DNA from: Cryoendolithus antarcticus
Taxonomy: Eukaryota > Ascomycota > Dothideomycetes > Cladosporiales > Cladosporiaceae
NCBI GenBank assembly: GCA_002077065.1
Contig: NAJO01000053.1
Location: 1-64,000, forward strand
Direction: 5' to 3'
DNA: 64,000 bases
The notes under the pieces were generated by a model. The model worked only from the letters and a program-made list of their open reading frames with translations, was not told the DNA's origin and ran no database searches. This document shows positions 50,907-61,156 of the stretch, piece by piece (within the stretch, counting starts at the first letter, position 1; every line of letters starts with the position of its first letter). Both the position numbers and the translations under genes were made by a program.

Positions 50907-51158
50907 GGAATGGTTGAGGAACTTAGAAGTCCGGATTGAGCTGAAAAGAGCAAACGAAGGCTGTGCCTGGAGGAATCGGGGAGGCAGGATACTTATCATA
51001 GGCGTTCAGAACTTACAGGCATTGCACATTCGCCCAGTGTATAGCATGGACCGCCATGGCGCTACTATTGTAGCACCAGGTCGGCATGTAACATGCCTGT
51101 CATTGTTCCCAGTCATATGTACATCCTCCTCTGCCTTCCCACCGATACCCACACACGC

Positions 51159-51710
51159 TTACGACCTCTCCCCACTCCTTGCCGCGACATTACTCTCATA
51201 CCGCGGCAACAGCGCCGGCGTCTTGATTCCCACACTCTCATCGCCACCGTCCCGCTTCAACAACCCCAGACTCCGTATCTCCCCAGCCGTGGGAAGCGCA
51301 TCGCGACTTGTTTCCGCTTCTCGCCTTCGGTACGCCGTTTGTAGGGCTGTGACTTTGGCTGCCTGTGTTGCGCATTCTGTCAGCTTCAATCTAGCAACTG
51401 AGTGTTCGCCGAAGCCTGCGCTCTTCCTTGGGGGTGGGCGCGTTCCATTATAGCTGGGGGTATAAGTTCATACCTCTTTCCTGTGATGCAGACACTCGTA
51501 GTAATCCTCTAGCACTGGCGCGCATTTACTCTTCCCCGCGTCATTCTCGGCGGATGTGTTGACGACGTAGCAGGCGAGGACTTCCTGCCAGAAGGGGAAG
51601 CAGCGGGAGGGACCTGTGAGAGGGGAGGGTGATGTTAGTCAGTGGTTTGGAATTGGACGCTGAAAAGTGGGAGGCAAGATACCTCCAGTGAGACCATAGC
51701 CTGATGACAT
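51159..51710 (-). CDS. NADH:ubiquinone oxidoreductase (complex I) NDUFS5-type subunit
   Basis: Three minus-strand exons: 51683..51710, 51474..51613 and 51159..51362, introns 69 and 111 nt. Total 372 nt, 123 aa. The product MSSGYGLTGGPSRCFPFWQE has a twin CX9C fold: Cys14-x9-Cys24 and Cys40-x9-Cys50 (KCAPVLEDYYECLHHRKE). This is diagnostic of the 15-kDa/NDUFS5 accessory subunit imported by the Mia40 pathway and placed on the intermembrane-space face of complex I. The C-terminal helix (AAKVTALQTAYRRREAE) is followed by a longer tail than in animals. The gene is convergent with the 341-aa gene, with 250 bp between stops. Confidence 0.93.
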
Positions 51711-52148
51711 TGTGACGAGGAGGAAGCGGCAAGTGAAGCGTCGCTGAGACCAATGCGAGCTTTCCAATGCTGCTTGAGCTTCAGGTGCAGTCAGAGTCGC
51801 CAGAGGCAGCTTACGTAAGGCGAACAACCGCGGCTTGCTTTCATCACAGAAACATCGTACAAGTCCTGCATGCCAGACCTCACATCTCACGCATGCACGT
51901 AATACTGCGAACCGCATGACTCTGTATCATTTCGTCTATTACTATCCCATGCTACTCTAGTCTACTTCAGCTCGGCATTGAACACAGGTCATGATGGTCT
52001 TACGCCGTACTGTCCACAGCTTTCACCGGGAATCGCTGCAATCGGGCACCTAATCCACCGAGGCCAGTAACGCTGTGTAGCAGAGCCTCAGCCAAAAGTG
52101 CTCGGCGGACTGTCCACCCAATCTGCACGTTTGGGCACGATAAGGGGC
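51711..52148. other. intergenic
   Basis: NDUFS5 promoter side and 3' flank of the GFD2-like gene. Nothing recognised. Confidence 0.55.
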
Positions 52149-54174
52149 TCAGACATCAAGCGGCGCCCCGCCAGAGGTGAAGAAGCCGCTCGTCGGTGGT
52201 CCCTTACCACCGCTCTTCGGCAGCTTGACCTCGTCACCATCTTCGTTCGTAACACCTGAGCTGGCTGCCTTCATTCCTGGCGGTCTCGGTGGTCCGAACG
52301 TGGCAGCCATCTTCGCGATGCTCTCCTGCACCTTCTTGGCCTCCTCGTTCCCTCCAGAGTCCGCGACGCAGATCCCCAGCATAGCCTGTGATATGTCAAC
52401 ATCTTTACTCGTCCTCCGAGCTCGATCACTCTCACCTGTACCGTATACACCGCATCATTCCCCGCATTGTGCAAACTCCACCCATCAACTTCAAACGCTT
52501 CAAGGACACTTCCCAACTTCCTTGGATTCACCTCCTTGCTGTAGTGACGATACATCGCCGCCGTGTCCATGACATCACACAGATTTCCGCGGTTCTTAAC
52601 CGAAAAACCCATTTGATGGCAGTAGTCGATGTCCGTCTTGGTGTCGTGCCCGAGGAGGACTATCTGGCGCACTTCGTCCTTGTCGAAGTCGGTCGAGCCA
52701 GAGCTGAAGGGGTGGTGGAAGCAGGAAGTGAGTATGCTGGGAAGATCTTTCTTGGAGACTATCTCGCTCCCGCCGAAGCGGAACGCGTTGGGACAGCCTT
52801 GAACGTGGCGATTGTTGGTGTAGCTGGGATCCATGTACTCCTTGGTGCGGAAGTGACGGCCGCGAATATAAGAGTGCCAGTTCTTGCCGTTCATACCTGC
52901 GTCGACTGCCTTGAGGTCACGAGTATCGAGCGTGGCGACACCGACTTCGGTGATACAGGCGTGATTCTGCTCCCAAGCTTCCACATCGATGGCAATGAAG
53001 ATGACGTCGGGGACGAGAGACTTGCTTGCCGCGTCGTCGGGAGGATTTGCGAGACCGAGGTACTGCTTAGCCTTGGTGAGCTGCTTATCGTTTGAATCTT
53101 GGCGGTAGGTGGGCGCAGGCTGCGCAGTCGATGCGGGTCTGTGGACGGTCAGTACCTTACTCCGCTGAACTTGGCAGACTTTAGCCTGTCACCTACAGTC
53201 TCTTCTTCGGTTTACCGCCCTTGCCACCCTTCCAGTTGCTCTTGCCAATGTCGTATGCCATCGTCACCTTGCCCATGAAAGCCTCCACTCTACCATCGTC
53301 TGATGGCAAGTTTTGCGCAGGTTGCTCGTGAGTATGACTGACATGATCATCGAACGCATCGCGGGTGTTACAGTGTCCCATGAAGCGCGGACGACACTCT
53401 GCGTCTGCATCATCGAACGTGATAAGGAGCCCGACCTCCGCATGATAGTCTTCGAACGCCCACTTGAGCTCTGGATAGGCGGTGTTCATCTCCTCGAGCA
53501 AGTCATCCACTTGCTCCTTGATCACCAACGTGATGGGCTTTCCTTGTGGAGCGTGACGGCCGTCGATGTAGTAGCTGCGAAACGGTCAGCGAAAGTTATG
53601 AAGTAGCGGGAGTGATAGTCTGACAAGTCCCATTCCCGTTCATAGATCTGATCGCGATCGAAATACGCGGACGCGATCGGCTGCAGAAGCTCTGCATTAT
53701 TGAGAAAGCGGTATGGGAACTTCGTGACTGCTGGGAAGGGGCAGAATGTCATGCCCATGTCGGACGCCTGTCCAAGGCGCGCATCGATAATTGTGTCATA
53801 GTCACTGTGCCTGGATCGCGAAAGAGGAGCAGGACCAGGGACATTCTGTTCACACTTGATCAGCAATCTGCCCCCTCAACATCATTACGAGCCAGAAGTG
53901 ATACCTTCTTGGGATCACCCCCGGCAGGCGTGCTTGCGTCGTTGCTATTTTGCCCTGCCTTCTCAACACCAAAATCGGCATGAAAATCTGGCAAGTCATC
54001 GAGACTCAGATTCTCGACATTGGTGCGCATGTTGCCAAACACGTCGACAATATCAGGCTTTGATGTGGTTTGTGGCGCCTCAATGGTGTGCTCGGGTGTA
54101 GTGGACGCGGGCAACGGCTGTGGCATATGCTCGTCACCACCGAGCAGCTTACTCAGTAGTGCGCGGCGATCCAT
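52149..54174 (-). CDS. GFD2/YDR514C-like protein with DEDD exonuclease-type RNase H fold
   Basis: Five minus-strand exons: 53905..54174, 53625..53845, 53197..53574, 52436..53138 and 52149..52385, introns 59, 50, 58 and 50 nt. Total 1809 nt, 602 aa. The N-terminal ~90 residues are disordered. Residues ~91-290 hold a region with MGMTFCPFPAVTKFPYRF and EREWDFYYIDGRHAPQGKP. From ~335 is the Gfd2/YDR514C-type domain: VIFIAIDVEAWEQN (Asp341, Glu343), LLGHDTKTDIDY and SLHNAGNDAVYTVQ, i.e. the acidic set plus His of a DEDDh nuclease. Yeast Gfd2 is linked genetically to mRNA export; enzymatic activity is not established. With all acidic residues kept, this copy could be catalytic (inference). It is divergent from the splicing factor gene. 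Confidence 0.88.
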
Positions 54175-54737
54175 GGCGGAAGTCTTTCAGTGATGTTGTG
54201 GATGTAAGTTGATGAGTGAGAGAGGAAGGAACGAAGTGGAGGGTGCAACATGAGCTGGCTTGGCGGTATGGAGGTACTTACATGCAGTAAGTTGAGAACG
54301 AGCACGTGGAGGAGCATTCACCTGCTTACATGTGATGTATGGCACTTTCTAGAGCTCTAGATCAACAAATCATCGGTCATATTGAGGGCGTTTGCAGTCA
54401 ATAAACGTAAGGGCTTCGCTTGCCAGGAGTACTTGTGTGCGACCTACATGGCGAGATTCTAGGCGGAGGTCTCCGATCACATTACCATGTTTACAGTACT
54501 CCAATATCGAAACGCGTCAAGTTTCTGAGTAAAGATAGTGAAGATGCGTACTGACGATCCTACATGGTTACACGAACAAGAGGACTATGAGTGAAGTCCG
54601 AGCTTGCGGTTTCACAGGGGCTCGGCCCGGCGTGCGGCTCGACTTAGTGTTCGCGTGGCTTCTGCCGAAGCTCCTTCAACTGACTCTCACTCACAAAGAC
54701 ATCCTTCTAGACACCAACACGCATCGCCAACAGCAAG
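54175..54737. other. divergent promoter region (GFD2-like / MSL5)
   Basis: About 560 bp. Nothing beyond short random frames. Confidence 0.55.
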
Positions 54738-56701
54738 ATGTCGTGGCAACGCAGCAATGCTGGCAGCACCGGCGCCAACATGATCCCTCTCGGACGTCGT
54801 CGCTTCGGCGACGACGAGGGCAGTCCACCCGTCGCCAGCGAGGGCAAGCGTGGTCGCAGCCCTGAGCCAGTCCGCCGAGAGGTGGAACTGAACCCAGATG
54901 GCACCAAGAAGCGTCGCAAGCGCAATCGCTGGGGAGAGGTCGCGGACAACAAGGCAGCGGGGCTTATGAATCTGCCGACTGCCATCACTGCACCCATGAC
55001 CGCCGAGCAGCTCGATGCCTATGTCGTACACTTGCGGATCGAGGAGATCTCCCAGAAGCTCAGGATTAATGATGTTGTTCCGGCTGACGGTGATCGGTAA
55101 GTGGTGCGGCCCAGAGTGCTCATGTGCCCTATCTGATTGACATCCCAGATCTCCTTCGCCTCCACCCCAGTACGACAACCATGGCAAGCGTGTCAATACG
55201 CGCGAGTACCGCTATCGCAAGCGCCTCGAAGAAGAGCGTCACAAGCTCATCGAAAAGGCGATGAAGATCATTCCTGGCTACCATCCGCCCTCCGACTATC
55301 GACGTCCCACGAAGACGCAGGAGAAAGTTTACGTGCCGGTTAACGATTATCCAGAAATCAACTTCAGTATGCTTGCTAACTCACTAATCCTCCCCTTCAT
55401 ATCTCTGCTCTACAACTGTTTGAGTGACGTAAAGTTGCTCGCGGCCAGTATCAGTCCTCCTAATCCTCTAACACTAGCTTTGAACTCATGAACACCCACT
55501 AACACTAGTTTCTTCCCAACTAACAGTCGGCTTACTCATTGGACCTCGTGGCAACACACTCAAAAAGATGGAAACGGAGTCTGGCGCAAAGATCGCAATC
55601 CGTGGAAAGGGGTCTGTCAAGGAAGGCAAGGGCAAGTCTGATGCGGCCCACGCCAGCAACCAGGATGAAGACTTACACTGCTTGATCATGGCCGATACCG
55701 AAGAGAAGGTCAACAAGGCCAAGAAGCTCATCCACCAGGTCGTCGAGACTGTAAGTGAACATGCTCGCATAATGCGTATTCATCTACTAACACAGAGTCA
55801 GGCCGCGTCCATTCCTGAAGGTCAGAATGAGCTCAAGCGCAACCAGCTTCGTGAGCTTGCCGCGCTCAACGGTACTCTCCGTGACGATGAGAACCAAGCC
55901 TGCCAGAACTGCGGCGAGATAGGACATCGCAAGTACGACTGCCCCAACCAGCGCAACTTCACCGCAAACATCATCTGTCGTGTCTGTGGCAATGCAGGCC
56001 ACATGGCGAAAGATTGTTCTGACCGCGCTCGTGGCACTGACTACCGCAATCTGCCTGAGCGTCGTGGCCCTGGCGATGCGACCGATCGCGAGTACGAGAT
56101 GTTGATGAACGAGATTGGCGGTGGTGGTGGTGGCGGCAACGGCGCCGAGCCTGTCCGCGCGATTGGCTGGGATGGCGGCAATGCGCCACCTGCAGGTCCT
56201 GCCGGAGATGGTGTGAAGCCTTGGCAGAAGGGTCCCACCGGAGCAGCTGCGCCTTGGGAGCAAGCTCGTGGAGGCGGTGGTCCGGCACCTTGGCAGCAAC
56301 GTCCTCCTCCGTCTGCTCCGTCTGGTGGTCCAGCGCCTTGGATGAACCGTGGTGGTCAGCAGGACAACTATGGCGGTGGACGTCAAGACAGCTACGGTGG
56401 CGGACGAGGTGGTCAGGACAACTATGGAGGAGGTGGAGGGCGCGGCGGTTACAACGGAGGCGGTGGTTATGGCGGTGGGTACGACGCTGGACCACCTGGT
56501 GGAGGTGCACCCTGGCAGCAGCAGAGCCGCGGCAATGCCGCGCCATGGCAGCAGCCTGCTCCGGGTGGCTATGGAGGTGGCGCTCCTGGATACGGTGGTG
56601 CGCCAGGCATGGATTACAACGCTCCACCGCCACCACCACCTAGCGACTACCCTCCCCCACCACCACCGAGCGACATTCCGCCACCACCACCACCGCACTA
56701 G
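54738..56701 (+). CDS. MSL5: branchpoint-binding protein (BBP, SF1/MSL5)
   Basis: Four exons: 54738..55096, 55149..55366, 55527..55750 and 55796..56701, introns 52, 160 and 45 nt. Total 1707 nt, 568 aa. Order: an [21 protein letters not shown] ULM containing the Trp that binds the U2AF65 UHM; SF1 helix-hairpin ([11 protein letters not shown]); [14 protein letters not shown]2 domain ([17 protein letters not shown], then [17 protein letters not shown]); two CCHC zinc knuckles ([28 protein letters not shown]). The C-terminus is Gly/Tyr- and Pro-rich. BBP recognises the intron branch site in the early spliceosome. Intron 3 is only 45 nt and carries a perfect CTACTAAC branch site. Confidence 0.97.
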
Positions 56702-57260
56702 TGGTTGCCACGTCTGACCTGACGGCCTCTCCATTATCTTCAGCGAAAGCGTAAAGGCTTCTTACACACCTTGGCGTCTAAGACGCAGTCGCCAAGCCTC
56801 ATTCAGCCAATGGACGACACTCGAGCGAAGCGCTGCTGATGCATGGAGGCGGGAGGACAGGTTCGTGTAGGGAGTGAGTAAAGATAGCATACATATCACC
56901 GGAGTATGGCTGCGTTATTGTGCAAGGTGTTAAGCACATGACGCAGCACCGGGCAGTATCAGTAGTACGCATGAACAGATTGGACTTCACTTCACGTTGT
57001 TCAAGTCGTAAGGATCGTGATCATCGTCATTTCTCGCCAACCCTGCGATTCTAGCACACTCATCGCCAGCCGAACTCCGTGTTACTGTCCCTCGACCTGC
57101 CCAATTGAGCTAGCTATCTTCAAGGCGCAATGCTCTCGTAAATAAACATGATGATGCGCACCTGTTCGTCTCTACTTCTTTAGTCGTCTTTGAAATCGAG
57201 CTGGTAAAGCGTGTGTGTGTAGTTGTTGCTCAGCCAATAGGACGGAGCTGCACCGACAAG
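56702..57260. other. intergenic
   Basis: 3' flank of MSL5 and promoter of the amidohydrolase. The frame upstream of ATG 57261 starts with a GTG in a GT-rich run. Nothing else recognised. Confidence 0.55.
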
Positions 57261-60065
57261 ATGGGCTACGAGGAGTTGCCAAAATATGCGCCTGTAGAGA
57301 CTACGGAGCCAAAGAAGCAGCATGCCCGGTCGCGACCTCACCGCCGCCATCGACGTCGGGCGTTCAGACTTGTGTTTCTGGCTTTCCTGGCATACAGTCT
57401 ATACAGCTACTGGAATCCACGTCCACTGAACATCAGTGTCCGAGATGGATCGCCAAAGACTCTCAATGTAGCGAAGTTGCAACAGGATTACGCTGTGTGC
57501 GCGAAGCTGCGATCTGTGCCCTCTGATCCAAGCGGACCACGCAGCAAGAACGCGAGATGGAACGGCAGTCCTGATACACTGATCAAGAACACCACGATCT
57601 GGACCGGCGAAGCTGTGCACGGGAATTATAGCTGGGTCTCGGGCGATGTGCTCATCCAGTACGGTCTCATCACGAAGGTGGCCAGCCATATTGCTACTGC
57701 GGACCTGCCAGACGACACTGTCATCCACGATGGCACCGGGCGCATGCTCACATCCGGCATCATCGACATGCACAGCCATACTGGCGTCGACGCTCTCCCC
57801 AACAGCCGGGGTGGCGAAGACACGAACGAGCTAAGCTCCGATACTACGCCCTATGTCCGCAGTATCGATGGCTTCAACCCGCTAGACCCCCAGATTCAAA
57901 TCATCAAGTCCGGCGGCGTGACGACCTCGCTCATCTTGCCCGGCTCCGGCAACAACATCGGAGGCGAGGCTTACGTGCTCAAGCATGCTGTCGGCCCACT
58001 CAATGGTCGCTCTGAGATCAGTGCGGATGACATGCTCGCTGATCCGGACAGGAATTGGAGGTACATGAAAATGGCCTGCGGCGAGAATGCTAAGCGCGTC
58101 TATGGTCGTGTTGGGCGGCACTTTGGGCCCTTCTCAAGGCTTGGAGAGGCGTGGTACTTTCGTCATGCTTTTGAGCAAGCTCGCAGCTATAATCAGAAGC
58201 AAGACGACTGGTGCGCGGCCGCCGATCAGTTTGGTGCTGAGGCAATGCAGGATTACCTGCCTACTGAGCTCGAGTGGGAGAGTCTTGGTGCTGTGTTGAG
58301 GGGGCAAGTCTATGTCAATACGCACTGCTACACGATTCCGGACCTGGAGGCTTACATTAGGCATACTAATGAGTTCAAGTTCTCGGTGCGAGCGTTCCAT
58401 CATGCACATGAGACGTATCTGGTGCCTGAGATACTTAAGCGCAACTACGGTGGGCGTCCGCCGGCTGCGGCACTGTTTGCGGACAATATGTTCTACAAGC
58501 AGGAGTCTTACATGGGGTCTGAACAAGCTGGCAGGATTCTTAACGAAAATGGCATCACGCCTGTCTACGTCTCTGACAATCCAGTACTGAATGCTCAGCA
58601 CGTGGTCTTTGAAGCTGCGAAGGCGCATATGTATGGTCTGCCTTACCATGTAGCTCTGGCTGGTGTGACGAGCGCGAGCGCTGAGCTGCTAGGACTTGGC
58701 GAGAGAATCGGCAAGGTGAAGGCGGGCTTCGATGCAGATCTTGCGCTTTGGGACAGCGATCCGCTAAGTGTTGGTGCTACGCCGGTGCAGGTCTGGATCG
58801 ATGGTGCGCCGCAGTTCCCCGATCCGGTGGAGATCAAGAAGCCTGCTGCTAAGCCGTTGGAGAAGCGGCCAGAGGTACCTGCGATGGCCGAGGAGTCAAT
58901 GTCCCACCAGGACATGATCATCACCGGCGTTACGTCCGTGCTACTCCCCGGCTTCGAAGCGCTAGCAGTGTCGGACACACCCACCACGATCCTCATAACA
59001 AACGGCAGTATCTCCTGCATCGGTACCTGCAAATCCAAGATCGCGACGCTCAGCAATCCTACCGCCCTCCACCTGCAAAAGGGCCACGTAGTGCCTCCAG
59101 CCACAGCACTCTTCTCGCACCTCGGCCTCGAAGAGATCTCCGCTGAGCCCGACACAAAGGACGGCAACAACAACGCTGAGTCCTACTCCCCAGCCCTGCA
59201 AGGCCTGTCGCTGGACCTCAAGACCCTCCGCGCAGCATATCGCCACGGCGTCACGACAGCCATCACAGCTCCAGGCTACCGAGGCGGAGGTTTCAAAGGA
59301 AGCAGCGTCAGCTTCCGCATCAACGCCGGCCATGCGCTGGAGAAGCACGCGATTGTGGAGAAGAAGAGCAGCGTGCACTACTCCCTGCTGCCTTCTACGC
59401 GGGACGACAAAACCCCCTCAACGTCCTCCGAGATCGCAGCGCTGGAAGCCAAGCTTCTGCACGCCCTGACCCTCAACACCTCATCTCTCTCGCCGACAAC
59501 CTCACAAGAAACTCTCGACCTCCTCTTAGTCCTCCACGGCACCCTTCCCCTGGTAATCACAGCCCACAAAGCCGATACCATCGCCTCGCTCCTCTCCCTC
59601 AACTCCCTCATCACCTCCCCTCCTCACTCGTCCTCCGCCCGCCTGATCATTCACGGCGGCGCAGAAGCGCATATCCTCGCCCCCGAACTCGCGGCTGCAA
59701 ACGTGCCAGTCATACTCGCGGCCCCGTACCCGTATAGTTTCACTTGGGACCAACGGCGCAGTCTCACCGGCGCGCCGCTGACAAACGGCACGGCGATTGA
59801 TGTGTTGCACGCCGCGGGTGTCAAACTCAGACTTGGCACGGAAGAGGACTGGCAGACGAGGGATTTGTATCTGTACGCCGGCATCGCGCAGGCGAACTCG
59901 GGCGGGTCGATAAGCGTGAACCAGGCGCTTGGTCTCGTGACGGGCGGACTGTTTGAGGAGAAGGAGAAGGCGACAGGCTGGGTTGTCAGTGAGGGGAGTG
60001 TGCTTGAGGGGGGTAGGGTGAGGGCTGTGAGTGATGGGGTGGGAGGGGTAGATGTATGGGCTTGA
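57261..60065 (+). CDS. membrane-anchored amidohydrolase with a degenerate second amidohydrolase-like half
   Basis: Single exon, 934 aa from ATG 57261 (MGYEELPKYAP). A short basic cytosolic tail (RSRPHRRHRRR) and signal-anchor TM at ~34-51 make it type II, so the catalytic part faces the secretory lumen or outside. The first half is a TIM-barrel amidohydrolase: DGTGRMLTSGIIDMHSHTG (metal-binding His171, His173), IKSGGVTTSLILPGSGN, VNTHCYTI and FHHAHETY (strand 5/6 His), YVSDNP (Asp), and GKVKAGFDADLALWDSDPL, the composite-domain end. The second half (~570-934) repeats the plan: TTILITNGSISCIG, HVVPPATALFSHLGLEE (one His left) and YRHGVTTAITAPGYRGG, but without HxH. It resembles imidazolonepropionase-type enzymes; substrate unknown. 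NxS/T sequons are present. Confidence 0.85.
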   Translation: MGYEELPKYAPVETTEPKKQHARSRPHRRHRRRAFRLVFLAFLAYSLYSYWNPRPLNISVRDGSPKTLNVAKLQQDYAVCAKLRSVPSDPSGPRSKNARWNGSPDTLIKNTTIWTGEAVHGNYSWVSGDVLIQYGLITKVASHIATADLPDDTVIHDGTGRMLTSGIIDMHSHTGVDALPNSRGGEDTNELSSDTTPYVRSIDGFNPLDPQIQIIKSGGVTTSLILPGSGNNIGGEAYVLKHAVGPLNGRSEISADDMLADPDRNWRYMKMACGENAKRVYGRVGRHFGPFSRLGEAWYFRHAFEQARSYNQKQDDWCAAADQFGAEAMQDYLPTELEWESLGAVLRGQVYVNTHCYTIPDLEAYIRHTNEFKFSVRAFHHAHETYLVPEILKRNYGGRPPAAALFADNMFYKQESYMGSEQAGRILNENGITPVYVSDNPVLNAQHVVFEAAKAHMYGLPYHVALAGVTSASAELLGLGERIGKVKAGFDADLALWDSDPLSVGATPVQVWIDGAPQFPDPVEIKKPAAKPLEKRPEVPAMAEESMSHQDMIITGVTSVLLPGFEALAVSDTPTTILITNGSISCIGTCKSKIATLSNPTALHLQKGHVVPPATALFSHLGLEEISAEPDTKDGNNNAESYSPALQGLSLDLKTLRAAYRHGVTTAITAPGYRGGGFKGSSVSFRINAGHALEKHAIVEKKSSVHYSLLPSTRDDKTPSTSSEIAALEAKLLHALTLNTSSLSPTTSQETLDLLLVLHGTLPLVITAHKADTIASLLSLNSLITSPPHSSSARLIIHGGAEAHILAPELAAANVPVILAAPYPYSFTWDQRRSLTGAPLTNGTAIDVLHAAGVKLRLGTEEDWQTRDLYLYAGIAQANSGGSISVNQALGLVTGGLFEEKEKATGWVVSEGSVLEGGRVRAVSDGVGGVDVWA

Positions 60066-60201
60066 GAGTTGAAGATATTGAGAAGTTGAGCTCTCTCTAC
60101 GGGAGCCTAGCATGTCGGCATGCTTGGACAACATGGCCCACGTAACCACAAGCAATATCACCGCACTCACTTCACATACCGGCACAAAGCACAGTCACTG
60201 C

Positions 60202-61156
60202 TTAATCCTCGCTACACCCCCCTTCCTCCCCCTCCCAGAACACCACAACCCTACACTCCACGCTGCGTCTTGCCTCCCCATGATCTCCCTCCCCTTTGAA
60301 TGCCGTATGCGGCGCACACCTCGCCCGCCCATCAGTCCGACTATCAAACAGCTTGATAAGCAACACCTCACCAACCTGCATCCCACCCCAATACACAAAC
60401 CTCTGCCCCTCCCTGAACCTCAGACTCGCGGCCTCATTCACCGCCCCGGTCGGGAACTGCGTAGTCAAAGGCTGCAGATCCGCGTCTGAGACTGTGCTCT
60501 TGTCGGCCAGCGCGAGTGCGTCGCGAGTCACGGGCGTGAGCGGGCGCCAGAGCGAGTAAGCTGCCCAGGGGGTGTTTGGGGGGTGGTGCGAGGCTTCCCA
60601 GGGGCAGGGGAGGAGGGGTTCGGTGAGACGGAGATGGGCGCCGCGGTAGGACCAGTCGCAGTGGATGAAGGAGGCTGGGGGTTCGAGTGTAGAAGGTGGG
60701 GTGGAGGGGAAGGGGTCGGTGCTAGAGCGGAGAGCGTGGCCCATGGCGTAGGCGTGGGTGGCTTTGAGACTGGGAGAGACGGGAAGAGGTTAGATTGGGG
60801 GATGATTCTGGTAGGCTTGGGCTTTTACTAGGGAGCTGTGTGGCTGGAGGGCGGACGAGCGCTTACTGGGTCTTGAGAAGGGCTTCGGCTTCGGCGTAGT
60901 AGTGGGATGTTACGGCGTCGGAGTTGTGGAAGTCTGTGAAAGTCGTGGGTGCTCGCAGGAGTTCGAAACCGTTCTCGTCGAGTGTGAAATCCGTTTCGTG
61001 ACCGCGGACATCTTCGATGTCAACGTGCTGGGTGTTGAACTTGTGACCTTCGTTCTTGTTACTCAATGGGATGTGGATGCTCTCTATCCCTTCTCCACCT
61101 TGGAGGTAGAATTCCAAGGGTGCTCTGACCTTCGTCGTGGTGGTGGTTTGAGACAT
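60202..61156 (-). CDS. CmcJ/AsaB-like hydroxylase/desaturase family protein
   Basis: Two exons: 60867..61156 and 60202..60769, intron 60770..60866 (97 nt, GTAAGC...CCAG). Total 858 nt, 285 aa, the normal size. Family features: ESIHIPLSNKN and DIEDVRGHETDFTLDENGFE near the N-terminus, TTFTDFHNSDAVTSHYYAEA, CDWSYRGAHLRL, AYSLWRPLTPVTRDALALAD and RFVYWGGMQVGEVLLIKLFD. These match the fungal group that includes 7-alpha-cephem-methoxylase P8 (CmcJ), GA4 desaturase and AsaB, found in many secondary-metabolite clusters and now seen as non-haem iron oxygenase-like. Here no backbone synthase gene is nearby. The substrate is unknown. A TATA box sits 100 bp upstream of the ATG. Confidence 0.88.

Noticed and set aside
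55787..56734. 315-codon minus-strand frame opposite MSL5
   Set aside because: Created by the Gly/Pro-repeat codons of MSL5 read backwards (Trp/Arg/Thr runs).
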